From Acidobacteriota bacterium (lineage in GTDB: Bacteria; Actinomycetota; Acidimicrobiia; Acidimicrobiales; Palsa-688): a DNA stretch of 64,000 nt. The notes below the pieces were generated by a model, which was not told the DNA's origin, did not search any database, and saw nothing but the letters and a program-made list of their open reading frames with translations. Shown in pieces: positions 24,727 through 32,532 of this stretch; within the stretch, counting starts at the first letter, position 1, and every line of letters starts with the position of its first letter. The position numbers and the translations under genes are program-made. Location of the stretch: NCBI GenBank assembly GCA_028876385.1, contig JAGWSF010000111.1:111753-175752 (forward strand), written 5' to 3'.

Positions 24727-26177
24727 GCCGACCGCTACCTCTGCGGGGCCTCACCTTCGGGCCCACCACCCCCTGGTCGGCGTATCTCCTGGCCGCTCTC
24801 GGCGCCCGGCCGGCGCCGCCGGGCCGGCCCGCGGACCTGCGAGGGGTCGAGAGCGACCGCCTCGATCCCCGACCCTGGGAGATCGGACTGCCGGCGGGGA
24901 CCCTCGACTACTGCACCGGCTTGGCCCTCGCGACCGCGGCGGTGACCGGGCGGCCGGTGTCGGGCACGGCGGTGGCCGTGCAGTTGCGCCTGCCCGAAGT
25001 GATGGCGGCAGCCTACGGTTCCCCCTTCGAGATGCGGCCCGGCCCGCCGGTGGCCGCCGGTGACGGTTGGGTGCATGCCGACCTGGGCGCGGCGGGTGAC
25101 GCCGAGTCGTTCGCGCTCCTCCGGTCCACCCTGCCCGCCGGCGTCGGCGCCCGCCGGATGGCCGAGGAAGCCCAGGGTTGGCGGCTCCCTGTGTGCGACT
25201 ACCGCCGGCGCCCAAGCCCCGGCCCGGTCCGCCGGGTTCCGGGTCACTCCCCGGCCGGGGGCGAGGGGGGGCTCTCCCCCGGCCCGGTGCCGTGGCGGTG
25301 GACCCTCGGGACCCGACCGCCTGTCGCCGTGCCGCACGGGCGACCACTTCGGGTGCTGGACCTGACCAACATGTGGGCCGGTCCGCTGGCCACGTGGCTG
25401 CTGGCCGGGCTGGGAGCCTCGGTCACCAAGATCGAGCCCTCGTTCCGCCCCGACGGCTTCCGGGCCGTGGCCGGCGGCGGCATATACCCCGGCGGCCAGC
25501 CGTGCCAGCCGGGGCGGGACTCGGGCATGTGGAACGCCCTCAACCGGGCCAAGAAGGTCGTGGACCTGGACCTGCGGCGCCGGGCCGACCGGGACCGGTT
25601 CGTGGAGATGGCCGGTGCCAGCGATGTGGTCATCGACAGCTTCTCCCCGCGGGTCATGCCCAACTTCGGGCTCGAGCTGCCGCTCGGTCCCCTCTACGTT
25701 TCGATGCCCGCCTTCCCGCCCGGGCCGCAGCGGGACTGGGTCGCCTACGGCTCGGGGGTGCACGCCACCAGCGGGCTCGGCGACATCGGCGACGGCCGCT
25801 TCGCCGCCCCGGCCGTCAGCTACCCCGATCCCCTCGCCGGATTCGCGGCGGCGCTGGCGGTGACGGCGGCGCTTCGGGGGCGCAGCCGGGGGGTGCCCAT
25901 CGACGGGGTGGAAGTCTCCCTGGCCGAAGCGGTCCTTCCGCTGGCCGTCGCGCCCCCCGACGCCGCCGGGCCGGCCGGGCCAGGCCGGACCTCCGGGACA
26001 GATGACCGTGGGGCCGGAGAGGAATACGGGCCGCTCGTGCAACCCGGCGTGGAAGGGCTGGGAGGGCGGCTGCTGGAGCGCGCCGGCGAGATGGACTTGA
26101 TGCGGGAACACCGGGTCTGCGGCCGGCTGCTACCCCATCCGGCTGCGGTCTTCGCCACCAATGAGAATGTGTTCTAG
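24723..26177 (+). CDS. Divergent CaiB-like CoA transferase with possible CTG start
   Basis: The reading frame shows CaiB-like sequence from about 24735 (RGLTFGPTTPWSAYLLAALGAR) to the stop at 26175-26177, about 484 residues. A shortened N-terminal half is followed by a second domain starting LRVLDLTNMWAGPLATWLLA. The first ATG, GTG or TTG in this frame is TTG 24921, which would remove the conserved first segment. CTG at 24723 overlaps the stop of the previous gene (CTGA), just as GTG overlaps TGA at the two preceding operon joints, so a CTG start is the simplest reading. Active-site conservation is weak, so it may be a partner or regulator of the 22303-24726 protein. Its stop codon lies inside the operator of the TetR gene. 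Confidence 0.65.
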   Translation: MSRPLPLRGLTFGPTTPWSAYLLAALGARPAPPGRPADLRGVESDRLDPRPWEIGLPAGTLDYCTGLALATAAVTGRPVSGTAVAVQLRLPEVMAAAYGSPFEMRPGPPVAAGDGWVHADLGAAGDAESFALLRSTLPAGVGARRMAEEAQGWRLPVCDYRRRPSPGPVRRVPGHSPAGGEGGLSPGPVPWRWTLGTRPPVAVPHGRPLRVLDLTNMWAGPLATWLLAGLGASVTKIEPSFRPDGFRAVAGGGIYPGGQPCQPGRDSGMWNALNRAKKVVDLDLRRRADRDRFVEMAGASDVVIDSFSPRVMPNFGLELPLGPLYVSMPAFPPGPQRDWVAYGSGVHATSGLGDIGDGRFAAPAVSYPDPLAGFAAALAVTAALRGRSRGVPIDGVEVSLAEAVLPLAVAPPDAAGPAGPGRTSGTDDRGAGEEYGPLVQPGVEGLGGRLLERAGEMDLMREHRVCGRLLPHPAAVFATNENVF

Positions 26178-26189
26178 TTTCGGGGGGAT
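26163..26189 (+). promoter_or_regulatory. KstR-like operator and promoter of the TetR gene
   Basis: GAGAATGTGTTCTA (26163-26176) fits TnnAACnnGTTnnA at six of eight fixed positions and holds the palindrome AGAAtgtgTTCT. The same 12-mer occurs at 27943-27954. TAGTTT (26175-26180) is a possible -10, 9 nt before ATG 26190, with GGGGGG as a possible ribosome site. The site overlaps the end of the preceding coding sequence, which suggests autoregulation. Confidence 0.6.
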
Positions 26190-26795
26190 ATGAGCGAGTC
26201 GGGAACGGCTACCGCCGTCGACGGGTCACCCTTGACCGCCAAGGCCCTCGTCCGTCGCCAGCGGATCGTGGAGACAGCCATCGAGCTGGGCACCGAGGGC
26301 GGCTACGAGGCGGTGCACATGAGGGTGGTGGCCGAACGGGCCGGGGTGGCCCTGGCCACCGTCTACCGCTATTTCGAGTCGAAGGACCACCTGTTGTCGG
26401 CGGCGGTGTCGGAATGGACGTCACAGCTCCAGTCCCAGCTGAACCGGTCCCCGGCCCGGGGCGACCAACCGGTCGACCGGTTGGTGGACGTCCTGCGTCG
26501 GGCGTCGCGGGGCATCGAGCGACGGCCCCGCTTCGCCGCCGCCCTGATCCGGGCGCTGCACTCTCCCGACCCGGGCGTGGGCAGCGCGGCGGCCAAGGTG
26601 GGCCAGCAGATACGGGCCATGGCCACGCCCATCCTCTCCGACCTGCCGGCCCCCGATGTCGACGGGATAGTGGCCGTGCTGGGGCATGTGTGGGACTCGT
26701 CGATCATGGCGTGGGCCAACGGCCGCACGCCGATCTCGGCCATCGGCGACGAGTTGGAGAACGCCGCTCGACTCCTCCTCGCCGGGCGCTACTGA
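26190..26795 (+). CDS. kstR: KstR-like TetR-family transcriptional regulator
   Basis: A protein of 201 residues. The N-terminal helix-turn-helix domain (about 22-68) reads GGYEAVHMRVVAERAGVALA followed by TVYRYFESKDHLLSA. This closely follows mycobacterial KstR, whose recognition region is GGYEAVQMRAVADRADVAVG. The C-terminal all-alpha domain would bind an acyl-CoA ligand; in KstR this is a steroid-CoA intermediate that releases the repressor. The presence of matching operators at its own promoter, at the P450 operon and at the LLM/thiolase intergenic region supports a local repressor role. It is inferred to be KstR-type, not proven orthologous. Confidence 0.72.
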   Translation: MSESGTATAVDGSPLTAKALVRRQRIVETAIELGTEGGYEAVHMRVVAERAGVALATVYRYFESKDHLLSAAVSEWTSQLQSQLNRSPARGDQPVDRLVDVLRRASRGIERRPRFAAALIRALHSPDPGVGSAAAKVGQQIRAMATPILSDLPAPDVDGIVAVLGHVWDSSIMAWANGRTPISAIGDELENAARLLLAGRY

Positions 26796-26809
26796 GCCGG
26801 TCCCGGCCC

Positions 26810-26835
26810 CCGGGGGGCGCTCCATCGCCCCCCGG
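26810..26835. terminator. Perfect GC-rich hairpin between convergent genes
   Basis: CCGGGGGGCG (26810-26819), loop CTCCAT, CGCCCCCCGG (26826-26835). A 10-bp perfect stem without U tract lies between the TetR gene and the convergent LLM gene, so it probably ends both transcripts. Confidence 0.6.
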
Positions 26836-26861
26836 AATCCGCGCCCCCCGGGAGCCCGCCC

Positions 26862-27899
26862 TCAGCCGAGGATCACCTCGGCGACGGTCCGCATCTCGTC
26901 GAGCGACCGGGCCCCCACCACGAGGGTGGTGACCCCCGCCTCCTCCCACATCGGCAGCTCGTCGCGAATCTGCTCCCTGGTGCCGACCAGCGAGATGTCC
27001 GCCACCATCTGGCGGGGGACCGCGGCGATGGCCTCCTCGCGCTTGCCCTCGAAGAACAGGTCCTGGACCTGATCGGCCTCCTTCTCGTAGCCCATCCGGG
27101 CGAAGACGTTCTTGTGGAAGTTCATGTCCTTGGCTCCCATGCCGCCGATGTAGAAGCCGAGCATCGGCTTCATGGCGTCGAGCACCGTGTCGCGGTCGTC
27201 GGTCACCACCACCGAGCAGTTGGCCAGGATCTCGAAGTCCTCGGCCCGCCGGCGCGCCCCCGGCCGGGCGAAGCCCTCGTCCAACCACTCCCGGTACATG
27301 GCGTGGGCCCGCGGCGAGTAGTAGATGGGAAGCCAGCCGTCGGCGATCTCGGCGGTGAGGGCAATGTTCTTCGGTCCTTCCGATCCGAGGAGGATGGGGA
27401 CGTCGGGGCGCAGGGGGTGGACGATGGGCTTGAGCGGCTTGCCCAGTCCGAGGGCGTTCTCACCGCGGTAGGGCAGCGGGAAGTGGGGGCCGTCGCTGGT
27501 CACGGGAGCCTCACGGGCCAGAACCTGGCGCACGATGTCCACGTACTCGCGGGTCCGGGCCAGCGGCTTGCCGAACGGTTGGCCGTACCATCCCTCCACG
27601 ACCTGCGGGCCCGACAGCCCGAGCCCGAGGGCCAGCCGACCGCCGCAGAGGTGGTCGAGGGTGATGGCGGCCATGGCCGTGGCCGTGGGCGTGCGGGCCG
27701 ACATCTGGACGATGGAGGTGCCGAGTCGGATTCGGCTGGTCCTCGATCCCCACCACGCCAGTGGCGTGAAGGCGTCGGAACCCCATGATTCGGCGGTGAA
27801 CGCGATGTCGAATCCGAGCTTGTCGGCCTCGATCATCTTCTCCTCGGCGTCGGCCGGTGGCTGCGCGCTCCAGTAGCCCAGTTGCAGTCCGAGTTTCAT
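26862..27899 (-). CDS. LLM-class F420-dependent oxidoreductase (Rv3520c-like)
   Basis: A protein of 345 residues with a bacterial-luciferase-like TIM barrel. It begins MKLGLQLGYW, has the substrate/cofactor region GTSIVQMSARTP, and GLGLSGPQVVEGWYG, which is typical of actinobacterial F420-binding LLM enzymes. The frame extends upstream, but ATG 27899 has AGGGGAG about 8 nt upstream. In M. tuberculosis the KstR-controlled Rv3520c is the counterpart in family, size and place, divergent from Rv3521-Rv3523. FbiC in this window could supply its cofactor. The reaction is not known for the mycobacterial gene either. Its 38-nt leader contains GGCCGGC-6-GCCGGCC. Confidence 0.85.
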   Translation of the reverse strand: MKLGLQLGYWSAQPPADAEEKMIEADKLGFDIAFTAESWGSDAFTPLAWWGSRTSRIRLGTSIVQMSARTPTATAMAAITLDHLCGGRLALGLGLSGPQVVEGWYGQPFGKPLARTREYVDIVRQVLAREAPVTSDGPHFPLPYRGENALGLGKPLKPIVHPLRPDVPILLGSEGPKNIALTAEIADGWLPIYYSPRAHAMYREWLDEGFARPGARRRAEDFEILANCSVVVTDDRDTVLDAMKPMLGFYIGGMGAKDMNFHKNVFARMGYEKEADQVQDLFFEGKREEAIAAVPRQMVADISLVGTREQIRDELPMWEEAGVTTLVVGARSLDEMRTVAEVILG

Positions 27900-27917
27900 C
27901 CCGTGCTCTCCCCTCTG

Positions 27918-27963
27918 GGCCGGCTCGCTTGCCGGCCAAACTAGAATGTGTTCTGATTTTAGG
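27918..27963. promoter_or_regulatory. Divergent regulatory region with KstR-like operator
   Basis: TAGAATGTGTTCTG (27942-27955) fits TnnAACnnGTTnnA at six of eight fixed positions and shares AGAATGTGTTCT with the TetR promoter. It overlaps two possible -10 boxes: TAGTTT on the minus strand (complement of 27938-27943) and TAGAAT on the plus strand (27942-27947). One bound dimer could shut both genes. GGCCGGC/GCCGGCC (27918-27937) is a separate inverted repeat in the LLM leader. Confidence 0.6.
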
Positions 27964-28401
27964 GTGAGCGAACCGAGAGTCACAGAGACCAAGCTCGAGT
28001 TTCCTTACAGCCGAACGCTCGGACCCGTCGTCGGGGCGTTCCTCGCGGGTCTTCGGGAGGGGAAGCTGTATGGGATCCGAGGTAAGGACGGGCGGGTTCT
28101 GACCCCGCCCCTCGAGTACGACCCGGAGACGGGCGAATCGCTCGGCACCGACCTGGTGCCGGTGGGACCCGAAGGTACGGTGGTCGCCTGGACGTGGGTG
28201 GACCAGCCGAGCCCCAAGCATCCACTGGCCCACCCTTTTTCCTTCGCCCTGGTCAAGCCCGACGGGGCCGACACTCCCCTGGTGAGCCCCGTCGATGCCG
28301 GGTCGAGCGACCGCATGTCCACCGGCATGAAGGTCCGGCCCCGCTTCAATCCCGAGCCTCACGGCCTGATCACCGACCTCACCTGGGAGCCAGTGGCATG
28401 A
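27964..28401 (+). CDS. DUF35-type OB-fold protein (N-terminal half of Rv3521-like)
   Basis: A protein of about 145 residues of the DUF35/OB-fold family that works with thiolase-like proteins. It carries a rubredoxin-like front part without cysteines (LYGIRGKDGRVLTPP) and an OB-fold core (GTVVAWTWV). The missing cysteines mean it probably does not bind zinc, unlike its neighbour. I chose GTG 27964; ATG 27946 would place the start inside the operator. Its stop overlaps the next ATG (ATGA). As I recall, M. tuberculosis Rv3521 is one protein of about 300 residues, so here the two halves appear as separate genes of 145 and 180 residues. Confidence 0.75.
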   Translation: MSEPRVTETKLEFPYSRTLGPVVGAFLAGLREGKLYGIRGKDGRVLTPPLEYDPETGESLGTDLVPVGPEGTVVAWTWVDQPSPKHPLAHPFSFALVKPDGADTPLVSPVDAGSSDRMSTGMKVRPRFNPEPHGLITDLTWEPVA

Positions 28402-28940
28402 CCGACACCCCGAAGGAACACATGGTCATGGAGCATCTCGTGACCCTGACCTACCACGAGCGGCTAACCGAGAACCTCAACCGTTACGCCGACAACCTCC
28501 TAGAGGGCCGCATCATCGGCGCCAAGTGCCCGTCGTGCGGGCGGGTGTTCGTTCCCTCCAAGGGCTACTGCTCGCTGTGCGTGGTTCCCACCACCGAGGC
28601 CGACGAGGTGGAGGTCCCCGACACCGGGATCGTCACCGGCTTCACGATCGTCTCGCCGGTCAACTACTACGGGCAGAAGAAGACCGAGCCGTTCGTGTTC
28701 GCCTCGGTGCTGCTCGACGGGGCCGACACGACCCTCGGGGGCATGGACATCACCGGCGTCCCCCATTCCGAGTTGCGCAGCGGCCTTCGGGTCAAGGCCA
28801 AGTGGAAGCCCCGCGAGGAGCGCTCGGTGGAAGGCATGAGCAACCGGGGCTGGGGTGGCTTCGGTGACGTAGTCGAGTCATTCGAAGTCACCGGTGAACC
28901 CGACGCCGATGAGGAAACCTACAAGGAGCACCTGTTCTGA
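28398..28940 (+). CDS. DUF35 zinc-ribbon/OB-fold acyl-CoA-associated protein
   Basis: A protein of 180 residues. An N-terminal helix is followed by a zinc ribbon, CPSCGR and CSLC (four cysteines), and an OB fold (TGIVTGFTIVSPVNY). DUF35 proteins such as ChsH2 bind SCP2-thiolase-like partners and place the acyl-CoA in their active sites. The ATG overlaps the previous stop, and its own stop overlaps the ATG of the first thiolase (TGATG), so the four genes are tightly coupled. The C-terminal tail is acidic (DADEETYKE). Confidence 0.85.
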   Translation: MTDTPKEHMVMEHLVTLTYHERLTENLNRYADNLLEGRIIGAKCPSCGRVFVPSKGYCSLCVVPTTEADEVEVPDTGIVTGFTIVSPVNYYGQKKTEPFVFASVLLDGADTTLGGMDITGVPHSELRSGLRVKAKWKPREERSVEGMSNRGWGGFGDVVESFEVTGEPDADEETYKEHLF

Positions 28941-30007
28941 TGCCCGCCACCGACATAGCCATAGTGGGCTTCGCCCAGAGCCCGTCGCTTCGCGACGCCA
29001 ACCCCAGCGAGGTCCAGCTCCTGGTCCCCGTGGTCACCCAGGCCATCGAGATGGCCGGCATCAACCGCCGCGAGATCGGCTTCACGTGCGCCGGCAGCTG
29101 CGACTACCTGACCGGCGGACCTTTCGCCTTCGTGTCCAACCTCGAAGCGGCCGGCGCCTGGCCGCCCATCTCGGAGTCGCACGTCGAAGCCGACGGGGCG
29201 TGGGCCATGTACGAGGCCTGGATGCGCCTGCAGGAGGGTGACATCGACATCGCCCTGGCCTTCGGCTCGGGCAAGTCCTCTCCGTCCAATCCGGCCGAGG
29301 TGTGGGCCCAGCAGCTCGATCCCTACTATCTGGCGCCCCTCGGGGTGGACCCGATCTCCCTGGCCGGCATCCAGGCCAGGGCTCTGCTCGACTCGGGCAA
29401 GGCCACCGAGGAGGACTTCGCCAGGGTCGTCGTCAACAGCCGCCACAACGCCGCCTCCAACCCCAACGCCCAGCTCAAAGACGCCGACGCCACCGTGGAG
29501 GCCCTCCTGGCCGAACCGTACCTGCGCCCGCCGCTGCGCAGACACGACTGCCCGCCCATCTCCGACGGTGCGGTGGCGGTCGTCATGGCCCGAGGCGACA
29601 AGGCCCGGGAGCTGTGCCCGCGACCGGCGTGGATCCGCGGCATCGATCACCGCATCGAGGCCCACCAGCCCGGCGTGCGGGACCTCACGTCGTCGCCGTC
29701 CACGGCGCTGGCCGCCCGCAAGGCCGGCTACGACGGTGGCCCGCTCGACGTGGTGGAACTGTCGGGTACGTTCAGCCCCCAGGAGCTCATCCTCCTCGAC
29801 GCTCTCGGCCTGTCGCTCGACGGCGACACCAAGGTCAACCCGTCCGGGGGGGCCCTGGCCGGCAATCCCATAATGGCCGTCGGGCTGGTCCGCATAGTCG
29901 AGGCCGCGGCCCGCATCATCGACGGATCCGCCAACCGGGTCCTGGCCCACGCCACCGGAGGACCTCTGCTCCAGCAGAACCTCGTCTGCCTCATGGAGGG
30001 GGAGTGA
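28940..30007 (+). CDS. Thiolase-superfamily protein, SCP2-like (Ltp4-like)
   Basis: A protein of 355 residues of the thiolase-like (lipid-transfer/SCP2) superfamily, close in length to M. tuberculosis Ltp4 (Rv3522, about 354). The N-terminus DIAIVGFAQSP and the closing VNPSGGALAGNP are family hallmarks. CAGSCDYLTGG lies where thiolases have the nucleophile region. With DUF35 partners, such proteins cleave carbon-carbon bonds in steroid side chains, as thiolases or as aldolases. The start overlaps the DUF35 stop by 1 bp. It is third in the operon behind a KstR-like box. The substrate is inferred to be a branched or steroid acyl-CoA. Confidence 0.84.
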   Translation: MPATDIAIVGFAQSPSLRDANPSEVQLLVPVVTQAIEMAGINRREIGFTCAGSCDYLTGGPFAFVSNLEAAGAWPPISESHVEADGAWAMYEAWMRLQEGDIDIALAFGSGKSSPSNPAEVWAQQLDPYYLAPLGVDPISLAGIQARALLDSGKATEEDFARVVVNSRHNAASNPNAQLKDADATVEALLAEPYLRPPLRRHDCPPISDGAVAVVMARGDKARELCPRPAWIRGIDHRIEAHQPGVRDLTSSPSTALAARKAGYDGGPLDVVELSGTFSPQELILLDALGLSLDGDTKVNPSGGALAGNPIMAVGLVRIVEAAARIIDGSANRVLAHATGGPLLQQNLVCLMEGE

Positions 30008-30009
30008 CC

Positions 30010-31161
30010 ATGTCCAACGAGAAATGCGCCATCATCGGCGTAGGCCAGACCAACTTCAAGAAGCGACGCGACGACGTGTCCATGCCCGGCCTGCTGCGCG
30101 AGGCCATCGACCGGGCCCTCGAAGACGCCGAGTTGACGCTGAAAGACGTCGACGCGGTGGTCATCGGCAAGGCCCCCGACGCCTTCGAAGGGGTGGTGAC
30201 CCCGGAGATATTCCTGGCCGACGCCCTGGGCGCGACCAACAAGCCACTACTTCGGGTTCACACCGCCGGCTCGGTCGGGGGCTCGACGTGCATCGTCGGC
30301 GCCCACCACGTGATCGCCGGCATCCACGGCACGGTCCTGGCCGTCTCCTGGGAGAAGCAGTCCGAGGGCAACGCCCAGTGGGGCCTGGCCGGCGGCCGGT
30401 CGGGCGGCATCGGCGCCGGTGGCGCCTTCGCCCCGTGGATGCGGGCCTACATCCAGCAGTCGGGCGCCCCCGAGTACATCGGGTGGATGGTCGCAGTCAA
30501 GGACCGGCGTAACGCGGCGAAGAACCCCTACGCCCACCTGAAGATGCCCGACATCACCTTGGAGCAGGTGAAGGAATCCCCGATGCTGTGGGACCCCATC
30601 CGCTTCCAGGAGTCCTGCCCGTCCTCTGACGGAGCGTGCGCGGTGATCCTCACCAACGAGGAGGGGGCCAAGCGGTCCTCCAAGCCGGCGGCGTGGTTCC
30701 ACGGCCTGTCGGTCAAGAGTGAGCTGTCCAACTTCCCGGGCCGCAACCCGGTGAAGCCCCAGGCCGGCGTCGAGTGCGCCCACGACGTCTACCGCCAGGC
30801 GGGGATCACCAATCCCCGCTCGGAGATCGACGTGGCCGAACTGTACGTTCCCTTCTCCTGGTACGAGCCCATGTGGCTCGAGGGTCACGACATCGCCGGT
30901 CCCGGCGAGGGCTGGAAGATGGTCGACTCGGGAGAGACCGACCTTGGGGGCAACTTCCCCGTGAACCCGTCGGGCGGCGTGTTGTCGACCAACGCCATCG
31001 GCGCTTCGGGCATGGTCCGCTTCGCCGAGGCCGCCCTGCAGGTGCGGGGACTGGCCGGTGAACACCAGATTCCCGACGTCCGCACGGCGCTGGCCCAGGC
31101 CTATGGCGGGGCCGCCAACTACTTCGCCATGGGGGTGCTGCGCACCAGCCCTCCGCAGTAG
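30010..31161 (+). CDS. Thiolase-superfamily protein, SCP2-like (Ltp3-like)
   Basis: A protein of 383 residues of the same superfamily, similar in length to Ltp3 (Rv3523, about 394). It starts CAIIGVGQTNFKK and has GNFPVNPSGGVLSTN and a C-terminal AYGGAANYFAMGVL. In the nucleophile loop the sequence is TAGSVGGST, where thiolases have GSCxSG, so the catalytic Cys appears missing. Members without it act as retro-aldolases with a DUF35 partner or as non-catalytic subunits. ATG 30010 follows the previous stop by 2 nt. The transcript ends at a strong hairpin 24 bp downstream. Confidence 0.84.
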   Translation: MSNEKCAIIGVGQTNFKKRRDDVSMPGLLREAIDRALEDAELTLKDVDAVVIGKAPDAFEGVVTPEIFLADALGATNKPLLRVHTAGSVGGSTCIVGAHHVIAGIHGTVLAVSWEKQSEGNAQWGLAGGRSGGIGAGGAFAPWMRAYIQQSGAPEYIGWMVAVKDRRNAAKNPYAHLKMPDITLEQVKESPMLWDPIRFQESCPSSDGACAVILTNEEGAKRSSKPAAWFHGLSVKSELSNFPGRNPVKPQAGVECAHDVYRQAGITNPRSEIDVAELYVPFSWYEPMWLEGHDIAGPGEGWKMVDSGETDLGGNFPVNPSGGVLSTNAIGASGMVRFAEAALQVRGLAGEHQIPDVRTALAQAYGGAANYFAMGVLRTSPPQ

Positions 31162-31184
31162 TCGGCAAGCCGCGGGTCCGATCG

Positions 31185-31218
31185 CGAAGAAGGGGCCCCC
31201 TCGGGGGCCCCTTCTTCG
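31185..31218. terminator. Strong bidirectional terminator hairpin
   Basis: CGAAGAAGGGGCCCCC (31185-31200) pairs perfectly with GGGGGCCCCTTCTTCG (31203-31218), a 16-bp stem. It lies between the thiolase operon and the convergent amidohydrolase. The A/T-rich outer part gives a short U-containing tail on either strand. Confidence 0.85.
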
Positions 31219-31272
31219 TCTACGGGTTTGCCGTCGGTGCCACGCGGCCACCCGCCGCTTGGGGGGCGGTGG

Positions 31273-32526
31273 CTACAGGCTCTTGCCGGCGCCGCGCAGC
31301 AGCGCTTCGTTGGGCTCGTCGGGAAGGGCGTCCAGGGGCTGCGACAGCTCCTCCACGGTCGGGCCGAACTGCCGGGCCCGATCGGCCAGGGCGGCCATGT
31401 CGAAGCCGTAGAGCTTGGCGCAGTTCTCGCCGAGGATGCGCGACATCTCGGCGGGCGCCACGCCGGGGAAGACCTGACGCAGGTGCTCCCGGGTGTAGGG
31501 GTGGGTGCCCTCGTCGTGGGGGTAGTCCGAGCCCCACATGAAACGGTCGGGCGCCACGAACTCGCGGAAGTCGGCGTCTTCGGGCCGGGGCTGCGAGACG
31601 CCCATCCACACGTTCTGGGCGAAGTACTCCGAGGCCAGGTGATTGAGTTTGTGAGCGTCGTCGTAGCGGATCTCACCGGTCTGGCCGGTCTTGCGGATCT
31701 GGTCGATGGTGGCGTCCAGCCGCTTGAGGAGGGGCGGCACCCAGGCGCCCCCGGTCTCGGTGATGGCCATCTTCAGGCGGGGGAAGCGCTCGAAGATGCC
31801 GCCCAGGATGAAGTGGACGAACGGCCGCTGCGAATAGAAGCCGACCTCGTTGATGTAGAGGAGCATGGAGAAGGGGTAGCTGCCGTAGTTGGGCACCCCG
31901 GTCCCGCCGTGCACGTTGACCACCACGTCGAGGTCTTGGATGACCTCCCACAGGCGGTCGTACTCGGGATCGTAGAGGGGCTTGACCCACTTGCAGTCGG
32001 GCGGCACGTTGGGGAGCAGAATCCCGCCCCGCAGCCCGTGCTCCTTGATCCACTTGACGTCGGCGATGGCGTCGTCGATGTCGTTGAGGAAGATCTGCCC
32101 GATGCCGGCCCGGCGCTCGGGGTACTGGTTGCAGAAGTCGACCAGCCAGCGGTTGTGGGCCCTTATCCCGGCCAGGCGCTTCTCGTAGTACTCGGGCTCG
32201 GGCGGTCCGGCGAAGAGGACGAACGACGGGAAGAACGGGGGGACGGTGTTGGGGAAGATGACCTCGCCCACCACACCGTCGGCTTCCTGCTGGGAGTTAC
32301 GCATCTCGTTGTCCCAGTTGCGGTAGCGACGGGTGTCACCGAGATCCTTGAACGGGTTCTTGTACCTGTTGCGCCAGGCGTCGAACTCCTCGAGGTAGGC
32401 GGGATCGAGATATTCCCGGTACTGGGCGTGGCTTCCACCGGCGTGGCTGTCAGCCGTGATGATGGTGTAGTGGCCGTCGGTGCGGTCGAGGGCCTCGACA
32501 CCTGTGCTCTGGGTGACCGTACTCAT
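31273..32526 (-). CDS. Amidohydrolase-2 family metal-dependent hydrolase, paralogue B
   Basis: A protein of about 417 residues, paralogous to the one at 7666-8943. It shows the metal loop TADSHAGG, FPNTVPPFF, NVHGGTG and WGSDYPHDEG. A bound metal would activate water or a decarboxylated carbanion, but no substrate can be named. The start is ATG 32526, 6 nt after TACGAT; a GTG two codons upstream is the alternative. The promoter spacer is exactly filled by a 17-bp palindrome that also lies before the divergent carboxylesterase, so the two may be controlled together. Confidence 0.85.
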   Translation of the reverse strand: MSTVTQSTGVEALDRTDGHYTIITADSHAGGSHAQYREYLDPAYLEEFDAWRNRYKNPFKDLGDTRRYRNWDNEMRNSQQEADGVVGEVIFPNTVPPFFPSFVLFAGPPEPEYYEKRLAGIRAHNRWLVDFCNQYPERRAGIGQIFLNDIDDAIADVKWIKEHGLRGGILLPNVPPDCKWVKPLYDPEYDRLWEVIQDLDVVVNVHGGTGVPNYGSYPFSMLLYINEVGFYSQRPFVHFILGGIFERFPRLKMAITETGGAWVPPLLKRLDATIDQIRKTGQTGEIRYDDAHKLNHLASEYFAQNVWMGVSQPRPEDADFREFVAPDRFMWGSDYPHDEGTHPYTREHLRQVFPGVAPAEMSRILGENCAKLYGFDMAALADRARQFGPTVEELSQPLDALPDEPNEALLRGAGKSL

Positions 32527-32532
32527 GCCCAC

